DNA of 42,054 bases from Phaeoceros laevis (GCA_049999765.1 JBNGIQ010009268.1:1-42054); one strand, 5' to 3'. Counted from the first letter of the stretch, positions 1 to 10,210 are shown. Program-made: numbers and translations. Notes: a model not told the origin generated them from the sequence alone.

Positions 1-175
1 GGCTTGGATGCCTAGCGTGGAGGAGGTCCTTTGTGTGGCGAAGCTCCGTTCCGCGCACACCGTACCCTCTTGTGCATGGAGCCTTGGGCTTCCGCACAGT
101 TGAGCTTAGTGGAGCAGTGGAGTCGGCCGGATTGTTGGTGACAGCAACAAGGAGGCTTGAACCACCCCTTTTCTT

Positions 176-857
176 TGTTAGTTAGGATGCTAGATGCCCA
201 AGGGTGGGCTCTAGTTTTGTTGGTGTTGCTGGTGGTTATGACTTTGTGGATTATGGTTGTTATTTCGGCGTTGTGGTGGCGTCTTAGGTAGAAGGTTAGC
301 TTGGGCTTGTAGGTTTGATGAGGTTTCACCTTGGGGAAAGCCCTTAGAAGGTCCCCTAAAATAACTTGTGGCTCTAGAAGGCTTCGCAGGTGCCGCCGTG
401 AGGGAAGCCGAATACCCTTGGAAGACCTGGGGATTTGTCAAGTGCTACAAGACGGGGGCGTAGAAGTCCTGTCGCCGGCGGTACGCGACGGGTGCACCTG
501 AGGATCGCCGATGAGACGGGAGGCCGTCTGTTGTGTAGAAGGGTGTCCGTGGTGGTACGATGCGGAGGCGTAGGGCGAACTTGAGGATTGTGGGCAGGAC
601 GAGATGTCTGCTGTGCTGAAGAGTTCGTCGGCTACGGGTTGAAGTGTGTTTGGGGTGGAGTACTCTCAGGGAGCAACCGTTGGTGACGGTGGGGGTAGTT
701 TCTGCATCGTGTCAAGTGGTTTAACCTGGAGTTTTGGTGGCTTTAATCGTATGCAGTGCATGTTTAGTCTGTTGCTGTTCCCATTGAGTCCTCTGTGGGA
801 ACGAAACCCCTTGTACTACGATAGATGTGGGGATAAATTCTACCCTGAGTTGCTACA
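176..857 (+). repeat. Dispersed repeat family R1, copy 1
   Basis: This ~680 bp segment recurs at 31911-32587 on the same strand and at 17741-18442 on the opposite strand. Shared landmarks in order are TTAGGATGC near the start, GGGGAAAGCCCTTA, GAGGATTGTGGGCAGGACGAG, GGGAACGAAACC, GATAAATTCTAC and a GTTGCTACA end. It begins TGTTAG and ends CTACA here, which resembles LTR termini, but I see no matching target duplication and no adjacent retrotransposon genes. It could be a solo LTR or a non-autonomous element. No long reading frame is shared by the copies. Confidence 0.75.
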
Positions 858-915
858 CACCAACAGCAAATGTCACTGCCGCTGAATAGCTAGGAAAGGA
901 CTCATCTCTCCTTTA

Positions 916-981
916 GCACCTCAGTTGTAAGAGGTTGGCACCTCAATTGTAAGAGGTTGGCACCTCAGTGTTAAGAGGTTG
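916..981 (+). repeat. 22-bp tandem repeat, three copies
   Basis: The unit GCACCTCAGTTGTAAGAGGTTG occurs three times head to tail at 916, 938 and 960, with one or two changes in copies 2 and 3. It lies just after R1 copy 1. No function is visible. Confidence 0.9.
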
Positions 982-1514
982 GTCTCATACGCAAGGAGTG
1001 TAACCTTCGATGAGAAGCGCTAGGCTGATTGAAGGCCCGATGAATGAGTATCAACATATGCCTTGCCCTCGAGCACTTGTTGAAGAGCGAGCGGAATTTC
1101 CAGTTTCACCATGGGCAACATACTACTGCCCGGAGATTGGCTTATCTCAACAATTAGCGTCTCACTTCGACTAATCTCAACATAGCATAATTGTTGACCC
1201 GCTTGTTGACAGTACAGCTACAGTGGGAGATAATTAAGGGTCAAGAGAGCTGGACACACTTGTGGCTCAGGAGGGTATGGAGGACAACGTTGCCCTAGGG
1301 AATGTCTCAAGGCATGTCCACTGGGAGCAAGACTTGCCTCGACAAGGAGATCTAGTCGCAATTGGCAAGCACCAGAAATATTGGTACCTGGACATGGACA
1401 GTTCACACAGAAGCGGCAAGACCAGCTTACGCCATACTAAGGATATCAACCACGTGTGAGTATGTGTACTTCAACACTAGATCTTATTCAGGATATGGTG
1501 GGAGTTTGTTAACC
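982..1514. other. Unassigned sequence
   Basis: No gene is recognised here. Short frames occur on both strands (for example 1262-1459 plus) without known motifs. The stretch leads directly into a decayed Copia RT fragment and may itself be eroded element sequence. Confidence 0.4.
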
Positions 1515-1990
1515 GAGTGGCTGCCCTCACCCGGTATGTGCTTGCAAGTGGGTCTTCAAGACCAAAGTCGAGGCCGACGGCAGTGTGGAATAGTACTAGG
1601 AGGGGTTTTCAAGATTACCAGGAGACATTCTCTCCGGTAGCTAAGTTTTCTACCTACGTGCTATCTTTGCTATGGTTGCACACCAGGATATCAAGACTTA
1701 CACATGACTTACACATGATGGATATTAAGACGGCTTTCTTGCACGGCCGTCTTGAGGAGGAGATATTCATATATGCAATAAAGGGCAAAGAGAAGAAATT
1801 ATGTGTCGACTAGAAGGAATATATGGACTCAAACAGAGTCCAAGGACATGGAATGCAAGAATTCACGAATTTTTGCTTAAGCTTGACTTCTGGAACCAAG
1901 CTGAGTAGGTCAATGGTACCTGCAAATGAGGATGAAAAGGCTGAAATACAAGCAGCCCCTTACAGAAAGGCGGAAAGAAGCCGTTGATCC
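1515..1990 (+). pseudogene. Decayed Copia reverse transcriptase fragment
   Basis: Pieces of a Copia RT (RVT_2) domain appear in order but in different frames. They are CKWVFKTK near 1545, YQETFSPVAKF near 1615-1645, MDIKTAFLHGRLEEEIF near 1717-1770, then GLKQSPRTWN near 1825-1855. The DIKTAFLHG stretch carries the first catalytic aspartate region of the family. Stops and frameshifts separate the pieces, the YVDD box is not visible, and no LTRs are recognised. It is an old, dead fragment lying opposite in strand to the other Copia copies in the window. Confidence 0.85.
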
Positions 1991-2980
1991 CACACTATCT
2001 AGCATGATACTGCCAGACACCATAAATTGCAGATTGATGTTTTCATGTTAGATCGAAGGACAGAGTACCAGGCATGGAGCGCAAGTGCAAGGAACCCACC
2101 GGCAACTCTGAGAGGGAGTAAAGAAGACCTAGTTAGACCTAACTATAGCAGAGTAGCCTAAGGGTTAGTTAGTTAAGGGTCTAAACGTAGGGTCACGATG
2201 AAAGGGTACGTCATTAGGTTAGACCTCTATATAAACCGCTCATCGAGGCCACCTAATCACACACATTCATATTTTCCCAAGCGCGTGCTCTAATTTCTCT
2301 AGGTGATGGTCCGCATGATGATCCAGATTCAGGACTTAAGTATGAAGATGGAGCGAATGAAGATGCTGACCCTTCCAAGGATCCAAATCCATGTGGGACT
2401 GTGACGGGCCTCTTCACATGCCGTCATGCGCAAGATTCAAGAACATGAAAGATGGACAAAAGATTCAGAATGCTCTCGCGGGCCGAAGGCTCGTTCTCCC
2501 TTGCACAAGTGGGTCTTAAACCCATACATCCACACACTCCCCAACGGGGATCACGCGGGACCGTCCATGAGTTGCCGCGTGGCACACTCATCAGTACACA
2601 TATGCTATCGGCCCGCTAGGCTATCTAGATAAGCAGGCATGTTTCACACCGCCCGAGCCGGCTTATAAATATCCGGTTTCCGGCTTACATACATTCACAT
2701 AGCACGCCAAAGTATACAAGCTACGTAATAGCCAGTCCGTTACAGGGACAATGATGATGGAGATGATGTCGATGCTGCAGATGAAGAAAGCGAATATGGG
2801 GATGATGTATTTTATGAGGGCTTTGCCAATGCAAACATCGGGGAATATGCTGGAGTTGCTGACCATACATGAATAACGGGCTTCGTACATAGCTTGTATG
2901 GCACCGGTGTGGACCAACCCCATTCATTGGATGAGTGGGAACAAATTATGGTGAAGGCCTTTTGTATGAAGGGTCCATTG
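1991..2980. other. Unassigned sequence with two TATA-like boxes and acidic frames
   Basis: Two segments look alike in plan. TATATAAACC (near 2228) is followed by ACATTCATAT, and TTATAAATAT (near 2664) is followed by ACATTCACAT. Each lies upstream of an Asp/Glu-rich plus-strand frame. The frame ending at 2448 reads through motifs such as DDPDSG and EDGANEDADP. The frame 2732-2872 contains NDDGDDVDAADEESEYGDD and ends ADHT-stop. Neither matches a family I recognise. They may be eroded copies of one gene or of element sequence. Confidence 0.35.
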
Positions 2981-3558
2981 AGAGCACCCTCCTGACAACT
3001 ATTCAGATGTTGAATATACAAAGCAAGTTCAAAAGTAGTGATAAGCAAGTAAGTGCATACTTTCACTAAGAGCACCTTCGTGGCAACTATTCAAATGTAT
3101 ATACAAAGCAAGTCCAAAAGTAGTAATAAGCAAGTACAAAAGTAGTGATAAGCAAGTAACTGCGTACTTTCACTATATTGCTGAAGTGTTGCTTCCCAAG
3201 CCCAACGTTTTGCATTTCCAACCTTCATGCTACAAATATTTAGGGTAAATATAGAGCTTTTTTTTTGTGAGTAAGATATTTTTGAGGTATACGTCTCACC
3301 GATATTCTAGAAGTGGCCCTTTAGACCCCATCTTCTAAAGCATAAAGAAAAATAGTGATAAGCAAGTAAGTGCATACTTTCACTATACTCCTGAAGTGTT
3401 GCTTCCCAAGCCCAACGTTTTACGTTTCCAACCTTCATGCAACAAAGGTTTAGGGTAAGTATAGAGCTTTTTTTTAATGAATACGACGTTTTTGAAGTAC
3501 ACGTCTCACCGATATTCTAGAACCAGCCCTTTAGACCCCATCTCCTAAAGAATAAAGA
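2981..3558 (+). repeat. Tandem duplications (about 90-105 bp and 210 bp periods)
   Basis: The block GAGCACC...TTTCACTA occurs at about 2981-3067 and again, slightly longer, at 3068-3173. It is followed by a clear head-to-tail duplication of 210 bp: 3143-3352 and 3353-3558 align throughout, from TAGTGATAAGCAAGTAA to the CTAAAG..AATAAAGAA end, with few differences and slightly different T-runs. The whole block is non-coding. Confidence 0.88.
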
Positions 3559-3589
3559 ACGTTGCTAACTTGACGCGTGCAGTTCACAC

Positions 3590-3740
3590 CCTTGCCTCTC
3601 TCTCATGCTACCCACAACACCCTGCAGACTGTTCACTAGCCCATGCGCCTCCATGCCCCCACCCCCATGCACCAATCCTATGTCATGCACCCCGCCCATT
3701 GGGGTTTCATGCCCCTCCATGCCCAACTCCCCATGCGCTA
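3590..3740 (+). other. C-rich stretch with clustered CATGC motifs
   Basis: Eight CATGC pentamers occur in about 140 bp, mostly as CCATGC, in very C-rich sequence. A few more follow in the neighbouring inverted-repeat arm. CATGCA resembles plant RY elements bound by B3 factors, but only one or two copies have that full core. No gene start is evident nearby. Confidence 0.5.
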
Positions 3741-3832
3741 CCAACAGGCCGTGGCCCTTACAAAAACCCAAGGGCGATAGCAGGAGGGGGAAGCAAAACG
3801 GTTCCTCATTTGAGAGCTGATCAGGCCCTCGG

Positions 3833-4034
3833 CGCCGGCTACCCCTAAAATACACTTGGCCAGGTGCGGGTCCCACCCTTGTCGCATGCCTCATGCCATG
3901 TCTCTCCATGCTCACCACCCTCTCTCTGCAGCACCTCCCTCTATCGTATATGTACCCTCGTGATATACGAGCGACTTGCTACCGGCAGCGTGACGGGAAC
4001 TAGCTTTAGAGTCCCCGTCACCATGAATCCCCAA
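3833..4034 (+). repeat. Left arm of a ~200 bp inverted repeat
   Basis: This arm is the reverse complement of 5329-5532 with roughly 90% identity. Matching landmarks include GTCGCATGCCTCATGCCATG, CTCACCACCCTCTCTCTGCA, CTCGTGATATACGAGCGACT and TACCGGCAGCGTGACGG. Near its inner end GTGACGGGAACT pairs with AGTCCCCGTCAC (about 3990-4021), so the arm holds a smaller hairpin of its own. Confidence 0.9.
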
Positions 4035-4605
4035 ACGGTGATCTTGGCATAGCGCGGCTATGGCGGGCTGTGAGCCTAACTGCATTTCTCAAAGGCGGGA
4101 GGCCTGCTTGGAGGCGTGCGCCCAAGTAGAGCGACACGCTAAGCATCTTGAAGCTGTGCGCCTAGCTTGAAGCCGCACGTCCAGTAAGGTAGGGTTGCCT
4201 GCTTGAGGAGGAAGGCTATGCATAGCTGCTGCTTAGGGCTAGGTATGGCATGGCTTCTCAAACGAGCCAGGTAGGGTGGCCTTGGTCGAGGATGAATCAT
4301 GTGAGGCGGCACCCTAGCTCGGGTTGGCTGCCTCAATTGCTGGCTGCCTCGACCACTATCGATTGGGATTGTACCCTAATGGTGTCTTGCCTCTTGAGGA
4401 TAGGAAGTGGGGCTTGCCCTTTCTCATTTTCTGAGAAGGGCACGTCGTGGTGCACCCTTCCAATCTGTTCGATGTGGAAGGAACACAGAGTGGAAGTGTT
4501 TGTGAAACAGACCTCGGACTCTTAGGCTATGGTACCAACCACAGGCATGAGCATTTCAACTCGGTGGTGCCAATTAGCAATTGAAGATGCTACTCTGATT
4601 TCCCA

Positions 4606-4720
4606 AAAAAAAAAAATGTCCCGCGAGGGACACCCCATTGGTAGTGCGCAAGCGCTGCCAACGGGCCGGCGGGGGTTCGATTCCGAACCCCTGCCACTCG
4701 CAGGCCCCTCTTGCCCACCC
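4606..4720 (+). repeat. tRNA-like head of a probable SINE
   Basis: A 12-base A-run (near 4605-4616) is followed by sequence with a D-arm-like CATTGGTAGTGCGC and, about 40 bases on, a perfect RNA polymerase III B box GGTTCGATTCC inside GGGGTTCGATTCCGAACCCC. This is the layout of a tRNA-derived SINE. The T-stem and acceptor do not fold as a functional tRNA. The A-run just upstream could be the tail of another short element ending there. Confidence 0.5.
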
Positions 4721-5328
4721 CCCTTGCGGGGCCGGCAAGCATAAGGCCACGTGGCGGGTTGCCACCTTGCCGGGAGTGTGCCCTTTGTGGCGGTGCCCAC
4801 GCGACCGCACTTGCGCCTACGTTGGGATACTGGCGGCGGGCTTGGCGAAGACTGGCTGGGTGGGGTCCCTTCAAGTGGGGCTCGTGTGTCCCGGTTCACG
4901 AGCTGTGCTACTCGCGCACCGGCTCGGCAGGCTGGCGGCTGGCTACTTGGCCTCAGGTGCAATGGAAAACGCCGTAATGTCTCGAGTTGGGAGTGCAATT
5001 AGAAGATTTAAAATAGCTCGGACGTTGAGGACACGGTAAAAGAGTAGGCATATTAGGATATAACGTGTAAATGTGTACAAATTTGTGTCTAATATGAAAA
5101 AGCGCCGAAATTCACTAAAAAAAAATTCCGCATTCTTCAGAACTTAATGTCTGTGTTGGTTTCGTTTCCGAAGGCAAAGAAGGCAAGTGAACTCTTCAAA
5201 TCTTTTTCTTGTATTCCAAGATTCAGAATTTCACAAGTTCATAGGGCTCGAATAGTTTACATGAACCCTTCGAGAAATGCAACTAGGCTCACTGCCCGCC
5301 ATAGCTGCGCTACGTCAAGCTCGCCAAT

Positions 5329-5532
5329 TGGGGATTCATGGTGACGGGAACTCTAAATCTGGTTCCGTCACGCTGCCGGTAGCAAGTCGCTCGTATATCA
5401 CGAGGGTACGTATACGGTAGAGGGAGGTGTTGCAGAGAGAGGGTGGTGAGCATGGAGAGACATGGCATGAGGCATGCGACAAGGGCGGGCCCCGCACCTG
5501 GCCCAAGTGTTATTTAGGGGCAGCCCTCGGCA
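5329..5532 (-). repeat. Right arm of a ~200 bp inverted repeat
   Basis: This is the inverted partner of 3833-4034. It begins TTGGGGATTCATGGTGACGG at the inner side and ends near GGGGCAGCCCTCGGCAC. It lies about 400 bp upstream of the desaturase start, so the element may form part of that gene's upstream region. Confidence 0.9.
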
Positions 5533-5947
5533 CCTGGCCTCGGCGTTCTTATCACTCACGCGCTATCCAACCAGCGTTTCCTCCCGAGTCCCGATACAAG
5601 GTCGTTTTTGTTTCAATTTTAGCCATTGGGCATGGGGCTCAACGCCGCGCATATGGGGGCGCATGCACATACTGTAGTGTTGCATGGGGGGCGCATGCGT
5701 ATGGTGTCAGCGCCAGGTTCTTTACGCTTTAGGAGTCGGGCTTCGGGCTTTAGACGTTCAGGGCACAGTTTGCCTTTCAGTTAAGAGTTTCATGCCGCCA
5801 TTGTCGGCGCAACTTAGGGCGGACCATTTGTTGCCGGATCGGGGGAGGAGGGTATCTAGTTGTTGCATGCGGTCCCTTTTTCTCTGCTCCGACCCTGCCA
5901 TGAGGTGAGGATGCCGTTGCGCAGCTGAGTCGTTGCTCGTGATCAAG
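5533..5947 (+). other. Upstream region of the desaturase gene
   Basis: No gene is recognised. The desaturase frame is open upstream only to 5909 and is closed by a TGA at 5906. FAD2 genes often carry an intron in the 5' untranslated region. GT- and AG-like sites exist here but none is decisive. No clear TATA box is seen. Confidence 0.4.
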
Positions 5948-7072
5948 ATGACGGTGCTGCAGGATCAAGTTGTCTCCAAGCCAGATCGAGCACCCTCAGT
6001 CAAGCCGATATTCACCGTGGGCCAGTTGAAACGGGCCATCCCGCGTCACTGCTTCCGCAGGTCCTTGCTCATGTCCTCGTCCTACTTGTGGGTGGATCTG
6101 GCTGTGATTGCTGCGCTCCTGTACGCAACCGCCTTCATTCCCGAGTCGGGCTGGCTGGCTTGGGCTGGCTGGATCGCCTACTGGTGCTTGCAGGGATGCG
6201 TGGCTACTGGCGTCTGGGTAATAGCTCACGAGTGTGGCCATCAAGCTTTCTCTGAACAAGGTTGGATTAACGACAGCATCGGCTTAGTGCTCCACTCTTG
6301 TCTAATGGTGCCCTATTTTTCGTGGAAGTACAGCCACCGTAGACACCATAGCAACACTGGCAGCGTCGAAAAGGATGAGGTGTTCGTACCCAAGGGCAAG
6401 CAGAAAGTATCGGCGTCGGCCATCGCTAAAATTCTCCGCAGCCCGCCTGGCCGGCTGCTCCAGATCGTCGTCATGCTCACCTTGGGGTGGCCGATGTATC
6501 TCGTTTGTAATGTGTCCGGCAGGAGCTACGACGGCTTCGCTAGTCATTTCTACCCTATGTCCCCTATTTTTGGCACTAGGGAGCAGCTGTTTGTCAGCAT
6601 CAGCGACGTGAGCTTGGCGGCTGTGGTTTTGGCGCTTCATCGCATGGCGTCCGCTTGGGGCTTCCTCTACCTCGCCAAGCTGTACGCTGTCCCGTTGCTC
6701 ATTGTCAATGCCTTCTTGGTTCTCATCACCTTCTTGCAGCACACGCATCCGGCGCTTCCACATTATGACAGCAGCGAGTGGGATTGGTTGCGGGGTGCTC
6801 TTGCTACGGTGGACAGAGATTGGGGCGTGCTCAACTGCATCCTCCACCACATCACCGACACGCACGTTGTGCACCATATGTTTTCCACCATACCTCACTA
6901 CCACGCCGTGGAGGCTACGAAGGCCATCAGGCCGTTACTCGGCAGCTATTACCAATTTGACGACACTCCTGTATACCAGGCGCTATGGAGGGAGATGCGA
7001 GAATGCGTATATGTGGAGAGTGACAACGGGGATGACAAGGGCGTTCTGTGGTTCAATAATAAGTGGCCATGA
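5948..7072 (+). CDS. FAD2: Microsomal delta-12 oleate desaturase (FAD2-type)
   Basis: A membrane-bound, di-iron acyl-lipid desaturase of 374 residues in one uninterrupted frame. The family inserts a delta-12 double bond into oleate on phosphatidylcholine in the ER, making linoleate. All three histidine boxes are present: HECGH at 94-98, HRRHH at 130-134 and HVVHH at 306-310. DEVFVPK (143-149), a second landmark [17 protein letters not shown] (264-280) and DTHVVHH are classic FAD2 blocks. Hydrophobic stretches lie near 48-90, 171-190 and 222-262. Length fits the family (about 380). The start is the first ATG after the upstream stop; the N terminus lacks the common MGAGGR opening. Box 1 reads HECGHQ rather than the higher-plant HECGHH, a variant known in algal and fungal enzymes. 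The C terminus ends WFNNKWP. Substrate specificity (desaturase versus hydroxylase or acetylenase relatives) cannot be settled from sequence, but desaturase is most likely. Confidence 0.93.
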   Translation: MTVLQDQVVSKPDRAPSVKPIFTVGQLKRAIPRHCFRRSLLMSSSYLWVDLAVIAALLYATAFIPESGWLAWAGWIAYWCLQGCVATGVWVIAHECGHQAFSEQGWINDSIGLVLHSCLMVPYFSWKYSHRRHHSNTGSVEKDEVFVPKGKQKVSASAIAKILRSPPGRLLQIVVMLTLGWPMYLVCNVSGRSYDGFASHFYPMSPIFGTREQLFVSISDVSLAAVVLALHRMASAWGFLYLAKLYAVPLLIVNAFLVLITFLQHTHPALPHYDSSEWDWLRGALATVDRDWGVLNCILHHITDTHVVHHMFSTIPHYHAVEATKAIRPLLGSYYQFDDTPVYQALWREMRECVYVESDNGDDKGVLWFNNKWP

Positions 7073-7464
7073 GTTGTTAAAGTGACCCCCATACCGGATA
7101 AATTTGAGTTTCCGGATTGGCCCTTCGCTCACTTACCGGATTTTACGGAAGAAAGATCATAGTTTTTTATACGTTTCTTTAATGCCATTCTGAGTTTTTT
7201 CACGATCCTTTGACACGTGTAATGTAAGTAGACGAGGCATTGATTGCTGAAAGCGCCAGTCCAAATTATCGAAAAAGGCGAATCCGGTATGTGGCGCAAA
7301 GGCGTGCGAAATTCGGTATCTCGCTGCTTTCCCGTTTCAAACCATATTCATTCCCCATTGCTATCGATATTTACTTTGAACTACCTCCAGGCTGCAAGTG
7401 GGATTTATTCTCGCTCACCCTGCTGAGAGCGCGATGGTGATTTAAAAGGTTCACGGATCTACAC

Positions 7465-7606
7465 TATGTTTTCAGATTATTTTGACTTAGTTAAGTCTTT
7501 TAAACAAATTCCTCCTTAAATTGGGTCCCTTACTCTTAAGCATATTTTCAGATTATTTTGACTTAAGTCTTTTAAACAAACTCCTCCTTAAATGGGGTCA
7601 CTTACT
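7465..7606 (+). repeat. Tandem duplication, ~70-76 bp unit
   Basis: TTTTCAGATTATTTTGACTT through CTCCTTAAAT..GGGTC.CTTACTCT occurs at 7465-7540 and again at 7541-7606. The first copy has a few extra bases (TTAG). Confidence 0.9.
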
Positions 7607-7616
7607 CTAAGCAGTA

Positions 7617-7690
7617 GATGCAAGGTAACAATGTTTTACGGCCCGGAGGGTGGATGCAAGGTAACAATGTTTTATGGCCCGGAGGCCACC
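7617..7690 (+). repeat. Tandem duplication, 36-bp unit
   Basis: GATGCAAGGTAACAATGTTT followed by TA(C/T)GGCCCGGAGG occurs at 7617 and 7653. It directly follows the 70-76 bp duplication, so two independent tandem duplications sit side by side. Confidence 0.9.
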
Positions 7691-7964
7691 GGTGGCACTT
7701 TTTGGCTCCTTTAGGGGAAGGCAAGAAGTTTTGTCCAGTAAGACTTTCCATTTATCAAACGCTTATTAGTTGGAACGAAAATCAAAGTAACTAAAGAAAA
7801 CCCACATTTTTAGGAAATGATGAAGGATACCAAAGTAACTAGAAAAAACTCGCAGTTTGTGGCTCTAAGAACATGTGAGAACTGAGTTAGTACGCAAGTG
7901 TGAGACAAATAGATGAGATTTTATTACCCAAAAGTGAACAAGCCTACTTACAGCGTAGAATTTA

Positions 7965-8424
7965 GCGCCACAAGCAGGGAACATGCTACAAGTCTAGCTT
8001 TATACATCTCGACTTGGCCTGTGGGTCCGTACTTTCTCCTGAGGACCCATTAGCAAGATACTATGTTCCTTCCTTGTGGGCGATCGACAAGTTTTTAGGT
8101 GTGGTTTTTAATTAAGCTATCGTACTCTGACTGTACGCATTCTTTCCAGGCTGCTGCATCTATTCTAGCATAGGCTTCTGCTAAGCTGAGTGGCTCCTTG
8201 GCATTTGGCATTGTGGCCAGGAGAACAACTTAGGTTATAAGAGACTCATACAACACGGCGGTAGGTGAATAGTTAGGGTTGGAGTTACCAGAGCGTGTTG
8301 AACTAGAGTTGCTTGGTGTAGGGGAGGTAATATGTTTCTGAGCTGGAGGCACTGGGTGTAGCTAAGGAGGCCTCTGGCGTTGCAGGTGATGGTAGGGGCA
8401 CTTCAATTTGTCCAATACGCAGTG
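7965..8424 (-). pseudogene. Old Copia fragment B, RT part (downstream half)
   Basis: On the minus strand, NAKEPLSLAEAYARID, AAWKECVQSEYDSL and, after a stop, WVLRRKYG and YKARLVAC mark the linker and N-terminal RT region of a Copia polyprotein. It stops being recognisable near 7965. The upstream part of the same element lies at 15234-15945. The younger Copia at 8430-15228 separates the two halves. Several stops make it non-functional. Confidence 0.8.
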
Positions 8425-8429
8425 TGTGC

Positions 8430-8674
8430 TGTAGCAACAGTGAGTGCACGCGAGAGTAGAAACAGTGTTGCATAGAATAATGATTTATGTCACATGAAGT
8501 GACCTTTGTACACGCCACGTTCACATTGACCGTCTACATCTGGACTCAGGTAGTTATAACGGTTAACTGTCTAACTACTATCTAACCCTAGGTCGTACAT
8601 ACGACCACTCTACGAGTGTGGGTTGATTAATTAAGTGAAACGATATACGCTACCCTAAACCTAAACTACCAACA
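8430..8674 (-). repeat. 3' LTR of Copia A
   Basis: 245 bp. On the plus strand it starts TGTAGCAACAGTG and ends CTACCAACA, so in the element's own sense it runs TGTTGGTAG to GTTGCTACA. It is nearly identical to 14985-15228. Confidence 0.97.
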
Positions 8675-8688
8675 CCCCCACTCAAACC
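8675..8688 (-). other. Polypurine tract of Copia A
   Basis: Read on the minus strand, TTTGAGTGGGGG lies directly before the 3' LTR. This is the expected place and composition of the plus-strand primer. Confidence 0.85.
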
Positions 8689-9149
8689 ACACTCCTCGTC
8701 CAACTTTGCTGCCGCCAGCTTGCGCTTCGATGACGATTGCGCTCCTGATGCTTCCGCTGTGGAGCCTTGTCGCCAGATTGCTTCGCCTGTTGCATGCTCA
8801 GCTCGGAGAGTACCTTGGGCACCTTGAGAGATATGTAGCCGAGCTCGAAGTCGAGTGGGGTTTTCCCTCGCGCTCCTTGGCGGCTACAGCTTCGGCAGTT
8901 TGTGCTGACCACTACTTCTCGTTCTCCGAGCGCCAACACCTTCCAATTGAGTATCGCAGGCTTCTATCAGCTGGGAGCAAACTGGGGTGCCAACTGAACT
9001 ATGTCGGAGAGAATTGGGCGCCACCCAGCTATGTGTGCAGGAGGACGGGCCTGAGGATGAAGCGCAGTCAAGTTCACTCCAGCCCTACCTTCGGGTACAC
9101 AAATCTTTATGGTGCGCCAGCTCTTGCTCCTTCCCAGTCAGCTTGCAGC
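8689..9149. other. 3' region of Copia A with an antisense reading frame
   Basis: This stretch between the RNase H end and the polypurine tract has no recognised domain. A 153-codon frame lies on the opposite strand (8706-9167, ATG start). It has a hydrophobic N-terminal part (LLMLPLWSLVARLLRLL). A sense frame of 85 codons covers 8682-8939. Either could be chance. Some plant LTR elements carry extra frames at this place. Confidence 0.4.
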
Positions 9150-10210
9150 CCTTTTCTGTCAGCTTGAAGTGCATCTGATGGGTGCATGGTGGTTGTGGTA
9201 TTTTGTGCTGTGCAGTGCCAGACGGCGAAGTTCTGGCGTGATGCTTGTGCATGCAACGTGGTGCAGGTATGTTTTGTCACCCTAAAACATGCATGCCAGT
9301 TTTTCTTCCTAACACTCCGCTCACCCTTGTTGGTCTTGGTGTCTTCAGGCACCAGGCCAAGTTTGATACAGTGCCGGAGATGAAGTTCACTCGGCAGCGA
9401 CTTGGTCAATATGTCCGCCGGGTTCTCTGATGTATTCACATACTGCAGGGTGATTTCTCCGTTTGTCACAGCTTCCCGCACAAAATGATGATGCACCTCA
9501 ATGTGCTTCGTGCGGGCGTGAAAAACTGGATTACCAGCCAGCGCAATTGCGCCCTGGTTGTCACAGTGGAGAAATGTGGGTTCAACTTGCTTATGACCTG
9601 CATCATTGAGACACCTTCTGTCCCAAATGGCCTCCTTAGCAGCAACTGTCAATGTTTTATACTCCGCTTTTGTACTGGATAGACAAATATTGCTGTTCTT
9701 CTTACATGACCACGACAGGGGAGCATTCGCCAGCATGAAGATGTAGGCTGCGACTGACTTCCTGCTGTCAAGATCAGCCGCCCAGTCGCTGTCACAGAAA
9801 CCTTCCAATGCCAGCAGCTTTTTTTCTGAAGCACGATAAATGATGCAGTAACTGATCGTTTGTTTCAGGTACCTGAAGATGCGCTTCACCTGAACCCAAT
9901 GGTCTTGGCCATAGTCTGACAAGAATTGTGAGACTATGTGCACGGCAAAGGATATATCAGCTCGGGTGAGGCACTGCAGGTATATGAGCGTCTCCACAGC
10001 TTTATATGGGATACGACTCATTGCTTGTTTTTCAGCATCAGTTTTTGCACACTGTTCCTTTGACAATCTAACCCCGGCTGAAAGAGGGGTGTTGCTGCCA
10101 TGAGCTTCGGACAAGTTGAACCTCTTCAAACTGTCATCAATATATTTCCTTTGGGATAAGGTCAGAGTTCCTGCTTCCCTATCTCTGGTGACTTCCACAC
10201 CAAGACACAT
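9150..10210 (-). pseudogene. Copia A RT C-terminus and RNase H
   Basis: The frame opens at MCLGVEVTRD and carries Copia landmarks: LSQRKYIDD, LTRADISFAV, then the RNase H domain with GFCDSDWAADLDSRKS (first acidic residues), SSTKAEYKTL, CDNQGAIALA, ARTKHIEVHHHFVRE and the family-typical NPADILTKSLP end. The domain itself is intact, but it is out of frame with the upstream RT. RNase H would remove the RNA template during reverse transcription. The RT box YVDD lies in the gap between frames at about 10300-10320. Confidence 0.92.

Larger units (their letters stand above)
3833..5532. mobile_element. Candidate long-TIR DNA transposon or foldback element
   Basis: Two ~200 bp inverted arms flank about 1.3 kb. 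Long terminal inverted repeats of this size are typical of Mutator-like and foldback elements. The core (4035-5328) shows no transposase motif that I can recognise. It holds a poly-A run and a tRNA-like SINE head. I cannot fix the outer ends to the base or see a convincing 8-10 bp target duplication, so the class is open. A simple inverted duplication is the alternative. Confidence 0.55.
7073..7964. other. 3' flank of the desaturase gene, non-coding
   Basis: AT-rich sequence with two sets of short direct duplications (listed separately) and no recognisable gene. Frames at 7240-7440 lack known motifs. The 3' untranslated region of the desaturase probably lies in the first few hundred bases. 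Confidence 0.45.

Noticed and set aside
4660-4700. A tRNA gene at the GGTTCGATTCC box
   Set aside because: The T-stem and acceptor do not pair as in a tRNA, and the anticodon arm is not formed. It fits a SINE head better.
5933-5947. Starting the desaturase five codons upstream at TTG
   Set aside because: TTG is not a credible plant start. The ATG at 5948 gives a normal family length.
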